A DNA stretch of 64,000 nt from contig NC_048598.1 in assembly GCF_003668045.3 (NCBI RefSeq), positions 140,966,056 to 141,030,055 of the forward strand. The letters run 5' to 3'. A program made the position numbers and the translations under genes. Below, piece after piece: positions 22,436 to 36,854 of this stretch. This DNA is from Cricetulus griseus (taxonomy: Eukaryota > Chordata > Mammalia > Rodentia > Cricetidae). Every line of letters starts with the position of its first letter. Positions within the stretch are counted from its first letter, which is position 1. The notes below the pieces were generated by a model, which was not told where the DNA came from, ran no database searches, and saw only the letters and a program-made list of their open reading frames with translations.

Positions 22436-22842
22436 TGCTCTCTAGTTTTATAGCAATTTGATACAAGCTAGAGTTGTTTTAGAAGAGGAAAATGTTGAGA
22501 AAATGCACTCACCAGATTGTGCACAGGCTGTTTACATTGTCTAGATTGATGAATGATACTGGAGAGTCTAGTTCACTTTAGGCACTCCCACATCTGGGCT
22601 GGTGGTCCTGAATGCTATAGTGGGCAGTCTGTGCAAGTCATAAGGAGTAAGTTTATAATGGGTACCCCTCCATGGTCTTTGTTTCAGATCTTGCCTCCAC
22701 ATTCCTTCCTTGAATTCCTGCCCTGACTTGCTCAGAGATGGAGTATGTGCCGAGAGTTGTGAGATAAAATAAACCCTTCCCTCCTCAAGCTGGTTTTAGT
22801 CATGGTGCTTTATGTCAACAATAGGAACTTTAATTTAGGAAA
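22436..22842 (+). mobile_element. ERVL/MaLR-like solo LTR
   Basis: It starts TGCTCTCTAG and contains 'ttgatacaagctagagttg', 'gggcagtctgtgcaagtcat', 'ccctccatggtctttgtttc', 'tgacttgctcagagatgg', an AATAAA signal in 'ataaaataaaccc' and 'ctggttttagtcatggtgc'. It is collinear with 7.1 and 8.0 kb and with the reversed copy at 11.2-12.5 kb. The right end and target duplication are not clear. Confidence 0.7.
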
Positions 22843-23164
22843 TGAGTATTAAGATAATACATTTTTTAATTATCCTTGGAGAAAATCCTGTTGATACATG
22901 ACACTTCATTCCACTAAATGGTCCTAAAAGATAAGAAAGGTGGTGCTCAATGAAAGGAAAGAAAAAGAAACAACATATATTTAAGTGCCAGTTGTCAAAT
23001 AGTAGGGAACCTGGGATGAAAATAAACGGTCCATTAAAGAAATGTATGTTGGAGTAGCATAATATGTAATATAATGAGGAGTTAAATGTGAATAATGAAA
23101 TAACTTTAAATTGATCATCTCATGTAACCTATTTTAATAGTATAGTAATGGCAACATTTAAACA
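22843..23164. other. Noncoding DNA, nothing recognised
   Basis: A+T-rich sequence with no recognised element. Confidence 0.4.
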
Positions 23165-23350
23165 GGAATCACTACATGCTAACCACTCCTCTAAACAGTT
23201 TCTGGCATGAATTCATTAATTCTTTAGGCAACTAAATATCCCATAACCTCTCATCATTTGTTAGTTATAGATAAGGACTGAGACATAAGAATTTAAGTCA
23301 CCTGCCCTATATTTTATGCTCAGTTACAATCCAGCTCTGCAGCAACCAAA
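23165..23350 (-). mobile_element. MIR SINE relic, antisense
   Basis: The + strand has the reverse-complement MIR order: 'ctacatgctaaccactcctc', 'tggcatgaattcattaattc', 'gataaggactgagacataag', 'atttaagtcacctgccc', 'cagttacaatccagctctgc'. MIRs are old tRNA-derived SINEs shared by mammals. Confidence 0.65.
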
Positions 23351-24177
23351 TGAAAAGTAACAGCTTTGAGATGAGGTTTGGTGTGTAAGCAGTAGTTATG
23401 CAGCCCTAATGAGTACAGCCAGGGTATCCACAGTGGATTATTTAAAGTAGCTTGTATTTCTTGAATGAAAAATCATATTGATAAACAGGTGCAACTGTCT
23501 GGAGGAATGTCCAAGAGTTCTCATTGCAAGTCAAATTGAAAATACCAGTGTCCAGTTCCAATTCCAAAAAGTCAAGAAAAGATGATCATTAATGAGCCAA
23601 AGGTAAGGACAATTAGAAAACACTGATCCAAACTGCATGTGTGTTCATGGGAAATTTAGGAATGAAGAGTCATAAAGAAAAACAAAGAATAGCAGCCAAT
23701 ACCTCAAACAGAAGTCATGTCACATTTCTCTAAACTAAACCCCATCACATTGTTTTGCTTTTATCTAGCCTACACACACATCTTATGACCTGTTTTTTTG
23801 ATAAAAATGTTAAATAATATAAATTATCAAAGTTTTAAGAAATCTTCAGTTTTTAGCACAATTTATTAGACTACAAAGAAGTGATTTAAACATAAATAAT
23901 AATAGGTATTTACCCATTGAAAAAGTTCTACATACACCATGAAAATACTGATCTATCGTATGCTCATAGTCTTCTAGGGAAATGAGCTGTGGATATTTAT
24001 GTCAAACTAAAGGAAGACTTCATTTACTCAAACAGGTAAACTATACCTCTCCACTCATGCCTTAGCTCCTAAATAGTACCTCTGTAATCTGGAGTCTAGC
24101 TTTTGGGCTGTGACTAGTCATGGAACCCATCATTCCATAGAAGAGTTTTAACAGATAGAAGATTTCCCTGTTTCTGA
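23351..24177. other. Noncoding DNA, nothing recognised
   Basis: No repeat or coding signal recognised. Confidence 0.4.
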
Positions 24178-24400
24178 GGCAGAAGAGATGGCTTAGAAGT
24201 TCCAAATACTTGCTGATCTTAAAAGAACCTGACTTTAGTTCCAAGCACCCACATAATGTGGCTCACAACCACCTGTAAGTCTAGCTCTAGAGGATACTCT
24301 CTTTTAAATTATGTTGATACTTCATTCATAAGCATACAAAAACACACACACACACACACACCACATACACAAGTAAAAAAAATCTCTTTTAAAAAGATTT
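24178..24400 (+). mobile_element. B2 SINE, diverged
   Basis: tRNA-derived SINE in B2 order: 'gaggcagaagagatggctta' (A-box side), 'gactttagttccaagcacc' (B-box side), 'aatgtggctcacaaccacct', then a (CA)n stretch (24343-24361) and an A-rich tail. Confidence 0.8.
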
Positions 24401-25225
24401 TTTATGTTCCCTTTGGTTCCCTCATCTGAATAATTTCTAGGCTATAAATCTTTGAAATAATATATACTGAGCACGTTTACTGATAGAAAATTAGTCCTGT
24501 CTTTCCCACTTCCATCACAGGCATGCATGTCCTAAATTTGCAATGTCCCTGAATCATTATAAAAAGAAAATGCAAAATAGAAACTATGACTCATTTGTCC
24601 TTTTAGAAAAAGTAGCAAAAATCTTTAGAATATTAACTAAGAACATAAAATAAATGTCTTTGCTAAGTGATACGAAGTCACAATACACTAAACAGTTTAT
24701 CAGTTCTTCTGCTAATGAAGAGGACCATACAAAGACTTTCTGCCAGGGATAAGATTCTATGAGAGTTGAGAGATTCAATAACTCTTCCCAATGATATTTT
24801 ATTTCCTATAAAAGCATTTCTTTTCAGGGCTGTGACAAAATGAGGTAAACCAAGAGTGTAAATTAGACACACATTAAGCATTTCAGAAGTCCATACAAAA
24901 CATGTATAGCCATTGTGTTATATGATATGAATATTTTTAACATCCTAATTTTTAGCTCTCTTTCAGTTAATGCTAGAAATGCAGGAATTTCTATGAAATT
25001 ATACAACAAAAATTATATAAAATTTAATCATAAAAATCTGTGGGTAAAATATTTTAATGAGAAATATCCATGATATATATATACATATATATGAATATGT
25101 ATATATTCAAATTCTTAATTTTGAAACAAGAAAATTGCTAACCATGTTGATAACTTCAATTTTATTTTAACTTAAACCAGGTGTGACAAATGAACTTTAC
25201 CATGGTAAAGTAATTGAGTTTACAT
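24401..25225. other. A+T-rich noncoding DNA
   Basis: Contains a short AT-repeat near 25074-25105 but no recognised element or gene. Confidence 0.4.
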
Positions 25226-25328
25226 TTTTTTTTTTTTTGGTTTTTCGAGACAGGGTTTCTCTGTAGCTTTGGAGGCTGTCCTGGAACTATCTCTTGTAGA
25301 CCAGGCTGGTCTTGGACTCACAGATGCA
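25226..25328 (-). mobile_element. B1 SINE, antisense, truncated
   Basis: A poly(T) tract, then 'gagacagggtttctctgtag', 'ctgtcctggaactatctctt' and 'gaccaggctggtcttggact'. The promoter-proximal left third of the B1 is missing. Confidence 0.93.
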
Positions 25329-27939
25329 TCATAAAAGTAGGATCTGAGCTACTTTTTATAATTTAAGTGAATAACTATTGGATCTGGACTATATATGAAA
25401 ATGGCCTACTGAGAAAATATGCTATTCTCCTACATATACACAGTTCTGTCTATTACTAGTTTTTTTTTTAAAGGATAATTAAGCTTATGTTAAAACTTCC
25501 AGAACAAAAGTGACAAGGGGTTTGCCCAAGTCCTTTCATGTTCCAGCTGCCCTTGAACTGTAAAAGCATTAGCCATGAATTAGCAAAGTCCAAAATCTTT
25601 AGCCTTGAATGATGTTTTTCTTTAATTATGAAGTTTATCACTTTTCTTCATATAAAATTCTTCTCACTGTCAAATAATTAATATTGTTATTTAGAGGGAT
25701 GTGTATGTACAAGAAGAAACACCCAGGTGGATTCTCAGCAGAGGATGGGAGTCAGATATTTCTAAATTCAATCCTACTCTGTAGTTTTATAAATTATCCA
25801 AATGCTACTGCTTATCTCTCCTATGCTAATCCCTGATGGTTAATTATACCCTCTGATCCTTTCCGTTGTTTTCTTTAAACTTAAAATACAAAAGCTCTTC
25901 CAATAAAAGACAGAAGTAAACTTACTATTGATCTTCTTTCTGGCAATAGCTATCTTCCTGAATAAAACACTTGTGGGAAACACTATGAGAATTCCAAGCC
26001 CATCTGTTTTGTTTAAGAAATATATAAGGATGTCAAGCTTAAGAATTATTATTTTCAAGTATTTTAATCTTTAAGGACTATAAAATTCATTACAGTCATT
26101 GACAATAGCGAAAGTGTGAAAAGAATGTCAGTAAACTATAAAAGCTATTCCATGGCAACTACCATGAATAACAAAACTTGGAGCTGAGTTGGTCAGAAGT
26201 AACTCACTACAGGCAGAATTACAACAACAAAGTGACATGAGGCTAGCATCCTCCTTGTTAACAGTTGATTGCAAGGTAAATTAGATAAAAGAGAAGATGA
26301 TATGGAGATATTGCATGGGTATTTCTCAAGGCTGTGGGTCTGAAACGAAGGAGAATATAAATTAGATACCTGTAAGGGAGTTTCTGCAGGACTCCTGAAG
26401 TAAGAACTGGGTGTGATTTCTAACTGCATTCCAGGTGGTTATCCTACACCATTGACAAGTTTAGCTCCCACCCTTCATCAAAGAAACTCTCTTGAACAGC
26501 AGACACAGACCAGTAAAGAAAGCCACACTTGGTTGAAATGAAGAGAACAAATTGTTTATCCAATGCCAAGTGTTTAGCATATATGTTTAACATATAGTAG
26601 ATTCAGTGGCCATATTTCTGTGTCTCTATATATGTAACAATAATAAAAAAGGATAAACCCAAAATTTTAAAAACTAATTAACAAAACAAAAATAAATGAA
26701 CAAAATTTTAAAGGAGGGAATGTGATAGAAATTATTCAAAAATTATCCAAAAGAGCAGAGAAAATCCATTAATCAATATGTGATTGGGAGATTTAACATT
26801 GTCACTATTCAGAACAGTATAACAGGAAAGGAAGATTCTGCCTGGGAAATGTTCGTGTTGGGAAGGACATCTATACAAGAAGTGGAAGACCCTCACCCAG
26901 CTTGGCTGGAAACTATGTTACCCAAGGAACAATGCAGGAATAATGTGAATGGTGTAGAAGGGGAGAAACTGAGTACTGTGCCCTCTCATCCCACCTGAGG
27001 TAAAGGCTGTGTATCCCAGAGAAACCAGTCCACAATGTATTGCCATCCCCATGAATATTGGAGGCTAAAATATTCTAAAGGAAGGAAGACATTAATTTGT
27101 AAATAGGATATAAGAGAAGTGTTTGAGTTCAGTATGCTAGGTAGACCAGGGTTTGTGTGTGAGTTAAGATTTAGATCCCACCTCTGGCTAGTGCCCAGGA
27201 TTTTAGAGGCTTTTAGCAAGATGTAATCGTTATGAGGTAGGAGGTGCTCTGACTGACCCAAATGACTGACTAGCATGTAAATTTGGTTTGTAAAGTGCAA
27301 AAGCAATTAAGAGGAGATGAGAGGATAAGAACACATAAAGGATTTGTCAATCTTGAATTCCCAGTAATAAAAAGCAGAAAGCCAAATGCTATGCCATTGA
27401 GCTTCTAAAATCCTTTAAAGTCAAAACAGGAGCTTGGAGAAGGTATGAATTGGCCTAAGCCAAGCCAAGAAGTGCAAGTCGACTCTGCTGAGATCATCAG
27501 GAATTGGAAAAGGAGCAGCAACACTCCTCCAGATGAGGAAGTAAGATGGCATATGGACAGTGTCTGGGGAATGTGGAATATGATATAAAACTGTGTCCTC
27601 CAACCATACTGCCATACCCAACAATGCTTAACAAAACAATTAACAGAAGTGACAAAAACTTCTCATTATATGTTATACCCAGCTTGCATTTATTTTAAGT
27701 ATCATCTTAGCTGCTCCTGAAAGTAATTCCGAACCATACTCATATAAATAAATCAGGTGATTCTTTAAGCTTCACTTGGATGGAAGCCTTTTTCTTTTTC
27801 TTTTCTTTGTCAATTGTGTCTTATCTAGCAATAACAGGCATTTGTCCACTTCTCCACAGGAAAAATAACATAAAAATAGTAATTTCAAAACATATAAAAA
27901 TACAAGTGACACAGAAACAATAAATCCAAATCTGGAAAG
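25329..27939. other. About 2.6 kb of unique-looking noncoding DNA
   Basis: I see no repeat I can name and no coding exon. The short open frames of 60-106 codons have no recognisable domain. Confidence 0.4.
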
Positions 27940-28016
27940 TGTATGTAATATATAAAAGTAACATAGTATATAGTTCATATAATGTAAAGGTGATATATAT
28001 TATATAGAGAGGATTA

Positions 28017-28063
<47 letters not shown>

Positions 28064-28254
28064 AGGGTAATATTTTTATGTATGTAATGAAGTTTTAATA
28101 TGTATATTATGCTAACAACAATTAATGAAAATAGGTCATGAAATTAAAAGAGAGCAAGGTGGGGTATATGGATGACTTTGTAGGATGGAAAGAGATGGGG
28201 AAATGATGTAATTATATCATAACTACAAAAAATAAAAAAATATTTTAAAAGTGG
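27940..28254 (+). mobile_element. L1 3' end with (TA)n, sense
   Basis: It matches an old rodent L1 3' terminus: a TA/TG-rich region, then 'ggtcatgaaattaaaagaga', 'gcaaggtggggtatatgg', 'ggaaatgatgtaattatatc' and an A-rich tail with AATAAA. Confidence 0.7.
28023..28060. repeat. (TA)n microsatellite
   Basis: About 19 TA units inside the L1 3' end. Confidence 0.98.
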
Positions 28255-28269
28255 AAGAGAATGCTTTGG

Positions 28270-28683
28270 CAAAAGTTGAATATAAATTACTATTCTCTAC
28301 ATAAATTGTGTGTGCACGATTTGTTGCTTGAGAATTTTATATAAACTGTGGTTGATCAAATTTACCCTCCCTCTCCCAACTCTTGCAGGTCTACAATATT
28401 TTGTACCTACCCAACATTGCATCCTTTTTGTCTCCCTAACAAAATCAACTTGAGCCATCTGAATTTTTGAGAATATGTAGCTTTTCACTGGAATGTGGTC
28501 AACCAATCAAGGACTTCACTCTTAGAGAAAATTGACCTCCATCTAATAGTTGCCAATACCTCCTTGACCAAGGATTAAGACTTCATGCTTAATGTCTATC
28601 TCCTTTCTGGGATTTGGTCAGCCTTTGGTACATGTTTTTCAGCTGTAACTAAGTAGAGAATAGCAGTTTTTATTCAACTTTTG
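28270..28683. mobile_element. Segment bounded by ~31-bp inverted repeats
   Basis: The left end (28270-28300) and the reverse complement of the right end (28653-28683) agree at 28 of about 31 positions, beginning CAAAAGTTGAATA and ending CTATTCTCTAC. The ~350-bp interior includes 'gtggtcaaccaatcaaggac' and 'agaaaattgacctccatc', which resemble antisense rodent L1 3' UTR. It lies directly after an L1 tail and before another antisense L1 piece. It could be a nonautonomous DNA transposon, a fold-back rearrangement of L1, or an inversion. There is no clear target duplication and no coding content. Confidence 0.6.
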
Positions 28684-28689
28684 ATAGAT

Positions 28690-28875
28690 TATTCTAATAT
28701 CTTTTAAACTTCATTTTATTTATATATTTTCATATTATTTTGTATGTACTCTATGTAATTTTCCACCTCACTTTCTCATCCTGACAACTCATCCTGAATT
28801 CTGCCAATTAACTCCCTCTTGAATTCATGGCCTCTTTTTCAAGTGTGTGTGTGTGTGTGTGTGTATGTGTGGAGA

Positions 28876-28928
<53 letters not shown>

Positions 28929-29465
28929 AATATAGAAATAAACCTTGATAAGACCATTTAGTGTTGTTCATACATACACATACATGTTTTTAGGGCTGAC
29001 CATTTGCTATTAGATAATGAATTAAGAGACTATTTCCTGGGGAGTAGTGATTCTCACTGTCCCATTGGTTGGTCATTAATTGTCTGGAGCTCTTCATCTA
29101 GAGATGAGACCTTGTAAGATTTCTCCAATCCATACCGCCATGTCAACTGGGTGTTGTTATCATTCAGGTCTTGTTTAGGCAACCATATAGTTGCCTTCAG
29201 TTTCTCTGTTCCATATAAAAAATACTATCCCCTGGATCTTGTTGTATATTTTTTGTACCCTTATGTCCATGATGTTCTCTGAGCCTTAAGTATGAAGTTT
29301 GTGTGTAAATGATGCTTGGCATACTATTGTCAGTTTGCTGCATTTTTTAAACCAGGTGTATCTTTCTGTAATAAGCTATGAGCTCAGCATAGAGAGGTTT
29401 CTGTAGTTAGGGAAGAGCGCTATAGTTATCTGTGGTGATACATTATTTATGATTTAATAAAGTTT
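28690..29465 (-). mobile_element. Antisense L1 3' UTR, left part
   Basis: Reverse-complement L1 landmarks: 'ctgccaattaactccctct', a TG/GA microsatellite, 'agggctgaccatttgctat', 'ttcctggggagtagtgattc', 'gagctcttcatctagagatg' and 'gtcttgtttaggcaaccata'. Two SINE-like insertions separate it from a right part at 29.86-30.85 kb. Confidence 0.7.
28843..28925. repeat. Compound (GT)n-(GA)n microsatellite
   Basis: About 11 GT units, a short GTATGTGTGG link, then about 25 GA units, embedded in antisense L1. Confidence 0.97.
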
Positions 29466-29503
29466 TCCTGTAGGATGAGAATGCAAAACTAGCCACAGCC
29501 ATG

Positions 29504-29622
29504 GAAGCTGGACAGTGATGGCACACACCTTTGATTCCAGGGCTCAGGAGACAGAGGCTGATGGATCTCTATGAATTCAAGGTTACCAAGGCTACATGAG
29601 AGTGAATCATTCTAAAAGAAAA
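29504..29622 (+). mobile_element. B1 SINE, diverged
   Basis: B1 order: 'gacagtgatggcacacacct', 'ggctcaggagacagaggctg', 'gatctctatgaattcaagg', 'ctacatgagagtgaatcatt', then an A-rich tail. Confidence 0.85.
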
Positions 29623-29629
29623 ACATAGT

Positions 29630-29835
29630 TCATGTCTTTAATCCCAGCATTAAAGATGTATATAAGATAGGAGCAGGCATTCAGTTTTCAGGCAATTAGT
29701 CTCCAGTCATGTTGAGGTCAGGATCAACCCATCCCTGGTAAAGGTAAGAGCTCTCTAGTAGCTTGGCTGCTTTGCTTCTCTGATCTTCAGCTTGAACCTC
29801 GATATCTGTCTCTGGGTTTAATTATTCACATTACA
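29630..29835 (+). mobile_element. B1-derived composite SINE-like repeat
   Basis: It starts with the B1-like 'atgtctttaatcccagcatt' and then continues with sequence foreign to B1: 'agataggagcaggcattcag', 'gctctctagtagcttggctg' and 'cgatatctgtctctgggttt'. I recall this as a repeated arrangement in cricetid genomes, but I cannot name the family. Confidence 0.5.
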
Positions 29836-29857
29836 CTTATCTGTGAGAATAAAGGTA

Positions 29858-30850
29858 AGTATTAAGAAAGCATCTAGTAATTACACTGGCTGTGGCAATA
29901 GTAGGCTCTTCTCTAGGTTCTATGTCCAGAGATAAATTATCTCCTATTGAGCAAGCCTTAAATCTAATTAGTTTGGTGACCACCAAGATACAAGTGCTAC
30001 TATTGCTCCTTTCATCATCATATCTTGCCATGCAGATCATTGCTGTGGATCATAGGCATCACAGATGGGTAGTATTGTTTCTTTCTCTTGACATCTTGCA
30101 TGGCAGCTTACAGTCCTATGAAAACTAATGCTCAGATGAGAGGCTTCTGGGTCAGATTCTGCTTGATGAGTCCAAATTCTAAATCTAAAATCGTGTAATG
30201 TGTTCTGCAACAGGAATATACCTTTACATTCCAGGAGGCAACCAAAGGCCAAAGCAATAGCTTGTATTGTTTTTGGATTGTTAGAATTCCCCCAAAAAAC
30301 AACTCAACAGGAGATGTTTTCAGATCTGGTACTGGGGGTTTTGTCATCTATTCTGTGGTGCTTGGAGGAATGCATTATCTCCTTAAGTGGTATAACTTCA
30401 CTTAAGCTATGTACTCATATATATATTGTAAAATAATATGGTTTTACTCCTCCTTCATCCTAATTCTTAGCTATTGCACTATTTACCCCTTTCCAACTTA
30501 AAGCTCCACAGTTTCTTTTCCATTACCCTTTCTTAGGTAAACTGAAAATGTACACTTGTTGTTAATTCCCTCTCTAGACCTTTACCACACTCCCTGTCCA
30601 TATTTACTGTCCTGATTTGTATTCTCATGCCAAGTTAAATATTCATATGTAAAAATTTGTAATTGAAGAATGAAACAAAAAACTGTGGTTGTCTTTCTGA
30701 ATCTTGTTTACCTCACTCAGTATAGTATTTTCTATGCCCATCTATTTAACTGCAAATTTCACTTTTTCTACCAGCTGTGAAGATTTAGAGGAAGGGAAGA
30801 AAGAGAAGAATGTTGTAGTCATATTACAATATCAGAAATTAAATAAAAAG
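29858..30850 (-). mobile_element. Antisense L1 3' UTR, right part
   Basis: The reverse-complement L1 3' UTR continues: 'acagatgggtagtattgttt', 'cttgcatggcagcttacagt', 'ctttacattccaggaggcaa', 'tcctaattcttagctattgc', 'ctttaccacactccctgtcc', 'ttgtttacctcactcagtat' and 'tctaccagctgtgaagattt'. It is probably the same L1 as at 28.69-29.47 kb, split by the B1 and the composite SINE. Confidence 0.75.
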
Positions 30851-32685
30851 AAATAACTTCCTCACTGTAATATTTAAGAAATAATTATTTGGTCCCTTCT
30901 CTTAACCATAAAGTACATTATTTTTTAATTTATAGTTCCATAAACAATAACAAACATGCATGAATGCAATGATAGTACCTTAACATGTATGTGTTGATCA
31001 GAATAAATTCATTCAAAGCTGATTTCATGCTATCAACTCATTTCTTATTTCTAATCTGCATATGAGAGAAAAGTATTCCTCTATAAAATGTATTTAAGAT
31101 GCATTACATACTCCACAGAATACTTTTGAAGAAAAAGAATTGCATGGTAAAGAATTTATTAAAATAGCTCATAAATCTTTCAAGACTTTTTAACATGGCT
31201 TTTAGAAATGTCTGTCAGTGTATATATCAATTTGGTTTCATCATAAGATGACAATAATGCCTAACAAGTTATAAGCACTCATATGTTTTTGATAGCTTCA
31301 TGCATAATACCTAAGGATTTCAAAACTTATTTGTATGTTAAATACAATGGAATTTCTCATTTGGATCTTCCCAGCAATTACAGTAGATAACTTATGCAGA
31401 CTAATTTGAAGATTGTCTTTTAAATGCCCACCTGTGGTAGGTCAGGGAAGAAAATAAATTCCAGTAAGCATCATGGGAAATCTTCAATTGCTTTATTTCC
31501 ATTTAAGATGAAGTATAAATGAACATTCTATCTGAAATAGATGAAATATATAACCTTCAAACCATCATTAAAATGTTTTTATGAAGCTATTTTATAACTG
31601 TCTTCTACCTAAAATTAAAGACACAACCTCATTTAGTTCACATAAAACATTTTTAAAGAAATGTCAACATTAAAATATTACTTTGCTTTACTTTGGTTTA
31701 GATATTTTGAGATTAAAAGCAGTTCTAGTGTTCAAATGGCCAAGATTTCATAATGCAAATAGTGTAGGTGGGAAACATTGAAGAGACACCTAAATCAATG
31801 AGTATTCTTTGACCTTTAATTTAGAAAAAAAAAAAAGATCCTATAATTTGGTCACTCAAGTTGATAAATAAGGACATTATCAGCTCGGTCAGAATCATTA
31901 CACAAAACACTTTGTGTTGGAAGAGGTCACAAACTGATAAATACAAGTTTTAGGAATCACACAGGCTTTTTTGCTTTTTTTTTTCCTTCAGCCCTGGGAT
32001 GCTTTGTTTGATACTGATTAGATTTTAAGTATGTAATTCTGTAGCTAGATATTTTATAGATATTAGCTATTTCAATAAGTAGATGCATTGTATAATATTC
32101 AAAAAAGTTTCTTTATGCATTTTTTCTTTTGATGCAAAAAATCAAAATCCTTTCATTCTGATTTTCTGAAATATACACAATATTATTATAACTATCTATA
32201 CTCATGCTACTACAAATAGAAGAAACTACTTCACTTCTAACTATAAATTTGTGCCCATTGATCAATATTTTTCACCTCTCCTTATTATTCCAGCTTCAAG
32301 TTAGACTGCTGGGCATACTTATGTACTAATGTTTACCACACTGCTCAGCTGGAATCTCAGACATACACTCTAAACTATTCAAACTCACTCTCATTCTGAA
32401 TCCAGTATTCATCATGCAACAAAATCTTCATGAATCTTCTAAAAGTGATTCAGTACACTACTTGGGCCTCAATAAATTCCGAAATGTGAAATATATAAAA
32501 AACAAATCTCAGCAATAAAACATTCAAATATTACCAAACAAGAATAAAACTCAGCATGGATGACTAAATGCTCAAATTCATCTCTTCCATGGCTTTAAGT
32601 GGCTAGGATTAACATAAAAAGCCTTCTCAGAGAATAGGCAACAACAAAAACGACAATAACTCATACTCTGTAGTGACTTTCATCA
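30851..32685. other. About 1.8 kb of noncoding DNA, nothing recognised
   Basis: A+T-rich, without open frames of note. 31.26-31.40 kb has a faint MIR/L2-like look but is too weak to call. Confidence 0.4.
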
Positions 32686-32850
32686 TTGAATTTGGATATT
32701 CTTTAATTTTCATAATAGCCTTGGGAGGTAAATATCATTATCCTCATTTCATAGGAGATGAAATTGAGAGATTAGTGAACTGCCCACAGCTATACAGTAA
32801 ATGAACTATAAGCTGGTTCTAGTCCAAGACAATGACTTAGAGATTGTAGC
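32686..32850 (-). mobile_element. MIR SINE relic, antisense
   Basis: Clear reverse-complement MIR core: 'cataatagccttgggaggta', 'atcattatcctcatttcata', 'ggagatgaaattgagagatt', 'gtgaactgcccacagctata' and 'actataagctggttctagtc'. Confidence 0.8.
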
Positions 32851-33179
32851 CTTGCTAATATGGATACAGCTAGAGAGCCATTAATGGGGAGAGAAAGCAT
32901 TAAGGTAATGTACAACTTAGAATTCAGAAGTTCAAAAATGAAAACAGATAAAGTCATAAAATACACAGTGGAAAATAGCTGATGGTTATTAAAATAATAA
33001 AGACAATATTTATTAAGTTTCAATTTTATGATAGGTACTTTTATGTGTTATGTGAATTAAGTGCGGAATCCTTAGCTCCATAACAGCAAAGAACACTAAA
33101 CCTGACCTTGACTATCTTTGTTCTCCTACAATTGACATGTAACAGAGAGACTTGCTATCTGTAGCTTCAAATACACACC
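32851..33179. other. Noncoding DNA, nothing recognised
   Basis: A+T-rich sequence between a MIR and a microsatellite. Confidence 0.4.
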
Positions 33180-33187
33180 TACACACA

Positions 33188-33259
<72 letters not shown>
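33180..33259. repeat. Compound (CA)n(GA)n microsatellite
   Basis: About 12 CA units pass directly into about 27 GA units. Overlapping open frames (Thr-His, Arg-Glu, Leu-Ser repeats) are artefacts. Confidence 0.98.
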
Positions 33260-33261
<2 letters not shown>

Positions 33262-33940
33262 CAATACACACACACAGACAGACATCACTGCTGATGCCTG
33301 CCTCCCCATCTGTGCCACTTCTCTTACCAGGATCCCTGCCCATTTTGCCAAGTGCTTTTTCTCTAATCATGTATCCTTTCCTAACTAGAATATTTTTTAA
33401 ACCATGAGATAGATGGTGTCCTTACTTTTCTCCATACTTTTTAGTGGTTATCCATCACAGCTGGAGTATAAGCTTTATCTGAGTTGCTCTCCCTCAGTGA
33501 GCAGACCTGTCTCCTGGCAGCCAGGCTTGTCCATTATCCCGACTCACAACCTGGCTGATCATCCAGGGTGGCTCCAGACATAATTCTCCTTTACAAGGAT
33601 TTTACCCTTATTGTTTCACATGGAAGTGTCTCTTTCTAAGAATTAGTATGATTTAGTTTCCATTGGGTTTCAAACTGCTATTTAAATATTACCAGTGCAT
33701 ATGTCTTGAATCAGCCTATATGAAGTAATTGCTTGCCTATGTTTTATTCTCCCCACCCAGCTTCTCTTTTACTAGAACCTACCAGCAGTTGCATATAAAT
33801 TTAAATTATATGCCAACTTTGGTGAAGGTAAGTCTATCTTCCCTTTGACATGTAAAAGTGAGCAGACAGATGTCTGTGTTATCTGTATAAAAGGACTTGT
33901 TCCATACCAGTACCAAATAGTGAACAAAAATATCTAAAAT
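33260..33940. other. Noncoding DNA, nothing recognised
   Basis: Slightly less A+T-rich than the surroundings around 33.28-33.60 kb, without a coding or repeat assignment. Confidence 0.4.
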
Positions 33941-34085
33941 AAAAGATTCTCTTAACAATCCTAAATGGTAGATAGATACTATAAGAATTTTATGTGTGAA
34001 GATACACATTCAGTAGCATTCAAAAACAAAATAACTTACAGATTAGTGAGGTAGAAAGTGTCAGAACTTAAAGAAAAATTTAGCA
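33941..34085 (-). mobile_element. MIR SINE relic, antisense
   Basis: Reverse-complement MIR order: 'ttaacaatcctaaatggtag', 'atactataagaattttatg', 'gaagatacacattcagtagc', 'taacttacagattagtgagg', 'agaaagtgtcagaactt'. Confidence 0.65.
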
Positions 34086-35885
<1,800 letters not shown>

Positions 35886-35887
35886 TG

Positions 35888-36070
35888 ATTTGGGCTGTAA
35901 TGATGACCCTGTGGTAAAGAGGACTGAATTCAGCTCCCAGTGCCCAGATCGATGACTCACAACTGTATATATCACCAGCTTCAGGGGATCTGGAATTTCC
36001 CTCTGGCTTCCATGGGTATGCGGTGCATATGTGCATGCACAAAAACACACAACATAGGAAGAGGAAAGGG
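35888..36070 (+). mobile_element. B3/B2-type SINE
   Basis: tRNA-derived SINE order: 'gtggtaaagaggactgaatt', 'cagctcccagtgcccagatc', 'actcacaactgtatatatca', 'caccagcttcaggggatctg', then a CA-rich and purine-rich tail. Confidence 0.75.
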
Positions 36071-36713
36071 GGAGAGGGGTAAGTGGGAAAGGGAGAGAAA
36101 TAAGTGACCTTACAGAAAATAATCTTAAGAGCACACTCTGCTACTCAGGTATCAATTTTCAGCCTTTGTAATGGAGTGTTGTAGTATCAATTCCACCAAT
36201 TCTCAGATACATACTTATATAGAGGAACTGAATTCATCGAGTACAATTCCACATAAGGGTTGTTCTTTCACTTTAAATTCTTTGTGTGAGTGTGTACATC
36301 AAATTTTAATCCTGTTCTGTTTGTCTTTTGTATTACAGCTGGTATTATTTATAGCATTTTTTCTAATCACAGAAAACAAAGATTCTGAGAGAACTACTCA
36401 GACAGGCAGTTTGAGGATATTATGCTCATGAATTTCAGCTGTACCACAGACAACTCCAGAATTAGAAGCAGCCATCTCAGGGCAGGGAAATGAGTGTGTT
36501 ATTGTGGCATAATCTGAACACTCATTAAAAGTTTCCACTAGGAAGCTCAAATTCGTTGTGGTTGTTGAGTATTCAGACAAGTGCTGTGATGGCAAATAAT
36601 TTGTACAATTTGATCCTTTTCAAAAGCAGCTCATAGAATATATTCTTTGCCATTAAGTCTGAAAAAAGTAGATACTGCTAAAAATAGTTTTATCTTCTTC
36701 CAACTTCAAATTA

Positions 36714-36714
<1 letters not shown>
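36071..36714. other. Noncoding DNA, nothing recognised
   Basis: The short open frames (86 and 65 codons) have no recognised domain. Confidence 0.4.

Positions 36715-36770
<56 letters not shown>
36715..36770. repeat. (TG)n microsatellite
   Basis: About 28 TG units. Confidence 0.98.
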
Positions 36771-36771
<1 letters not shown>

Positions 36772-36854
36772 ACAAAGAAAAAAATCAATGTAATTGGTAG
36801 GTTCATTACATTTTCATATAACTTTTAGCCACTGGGTATAAATTTATCATTTTC

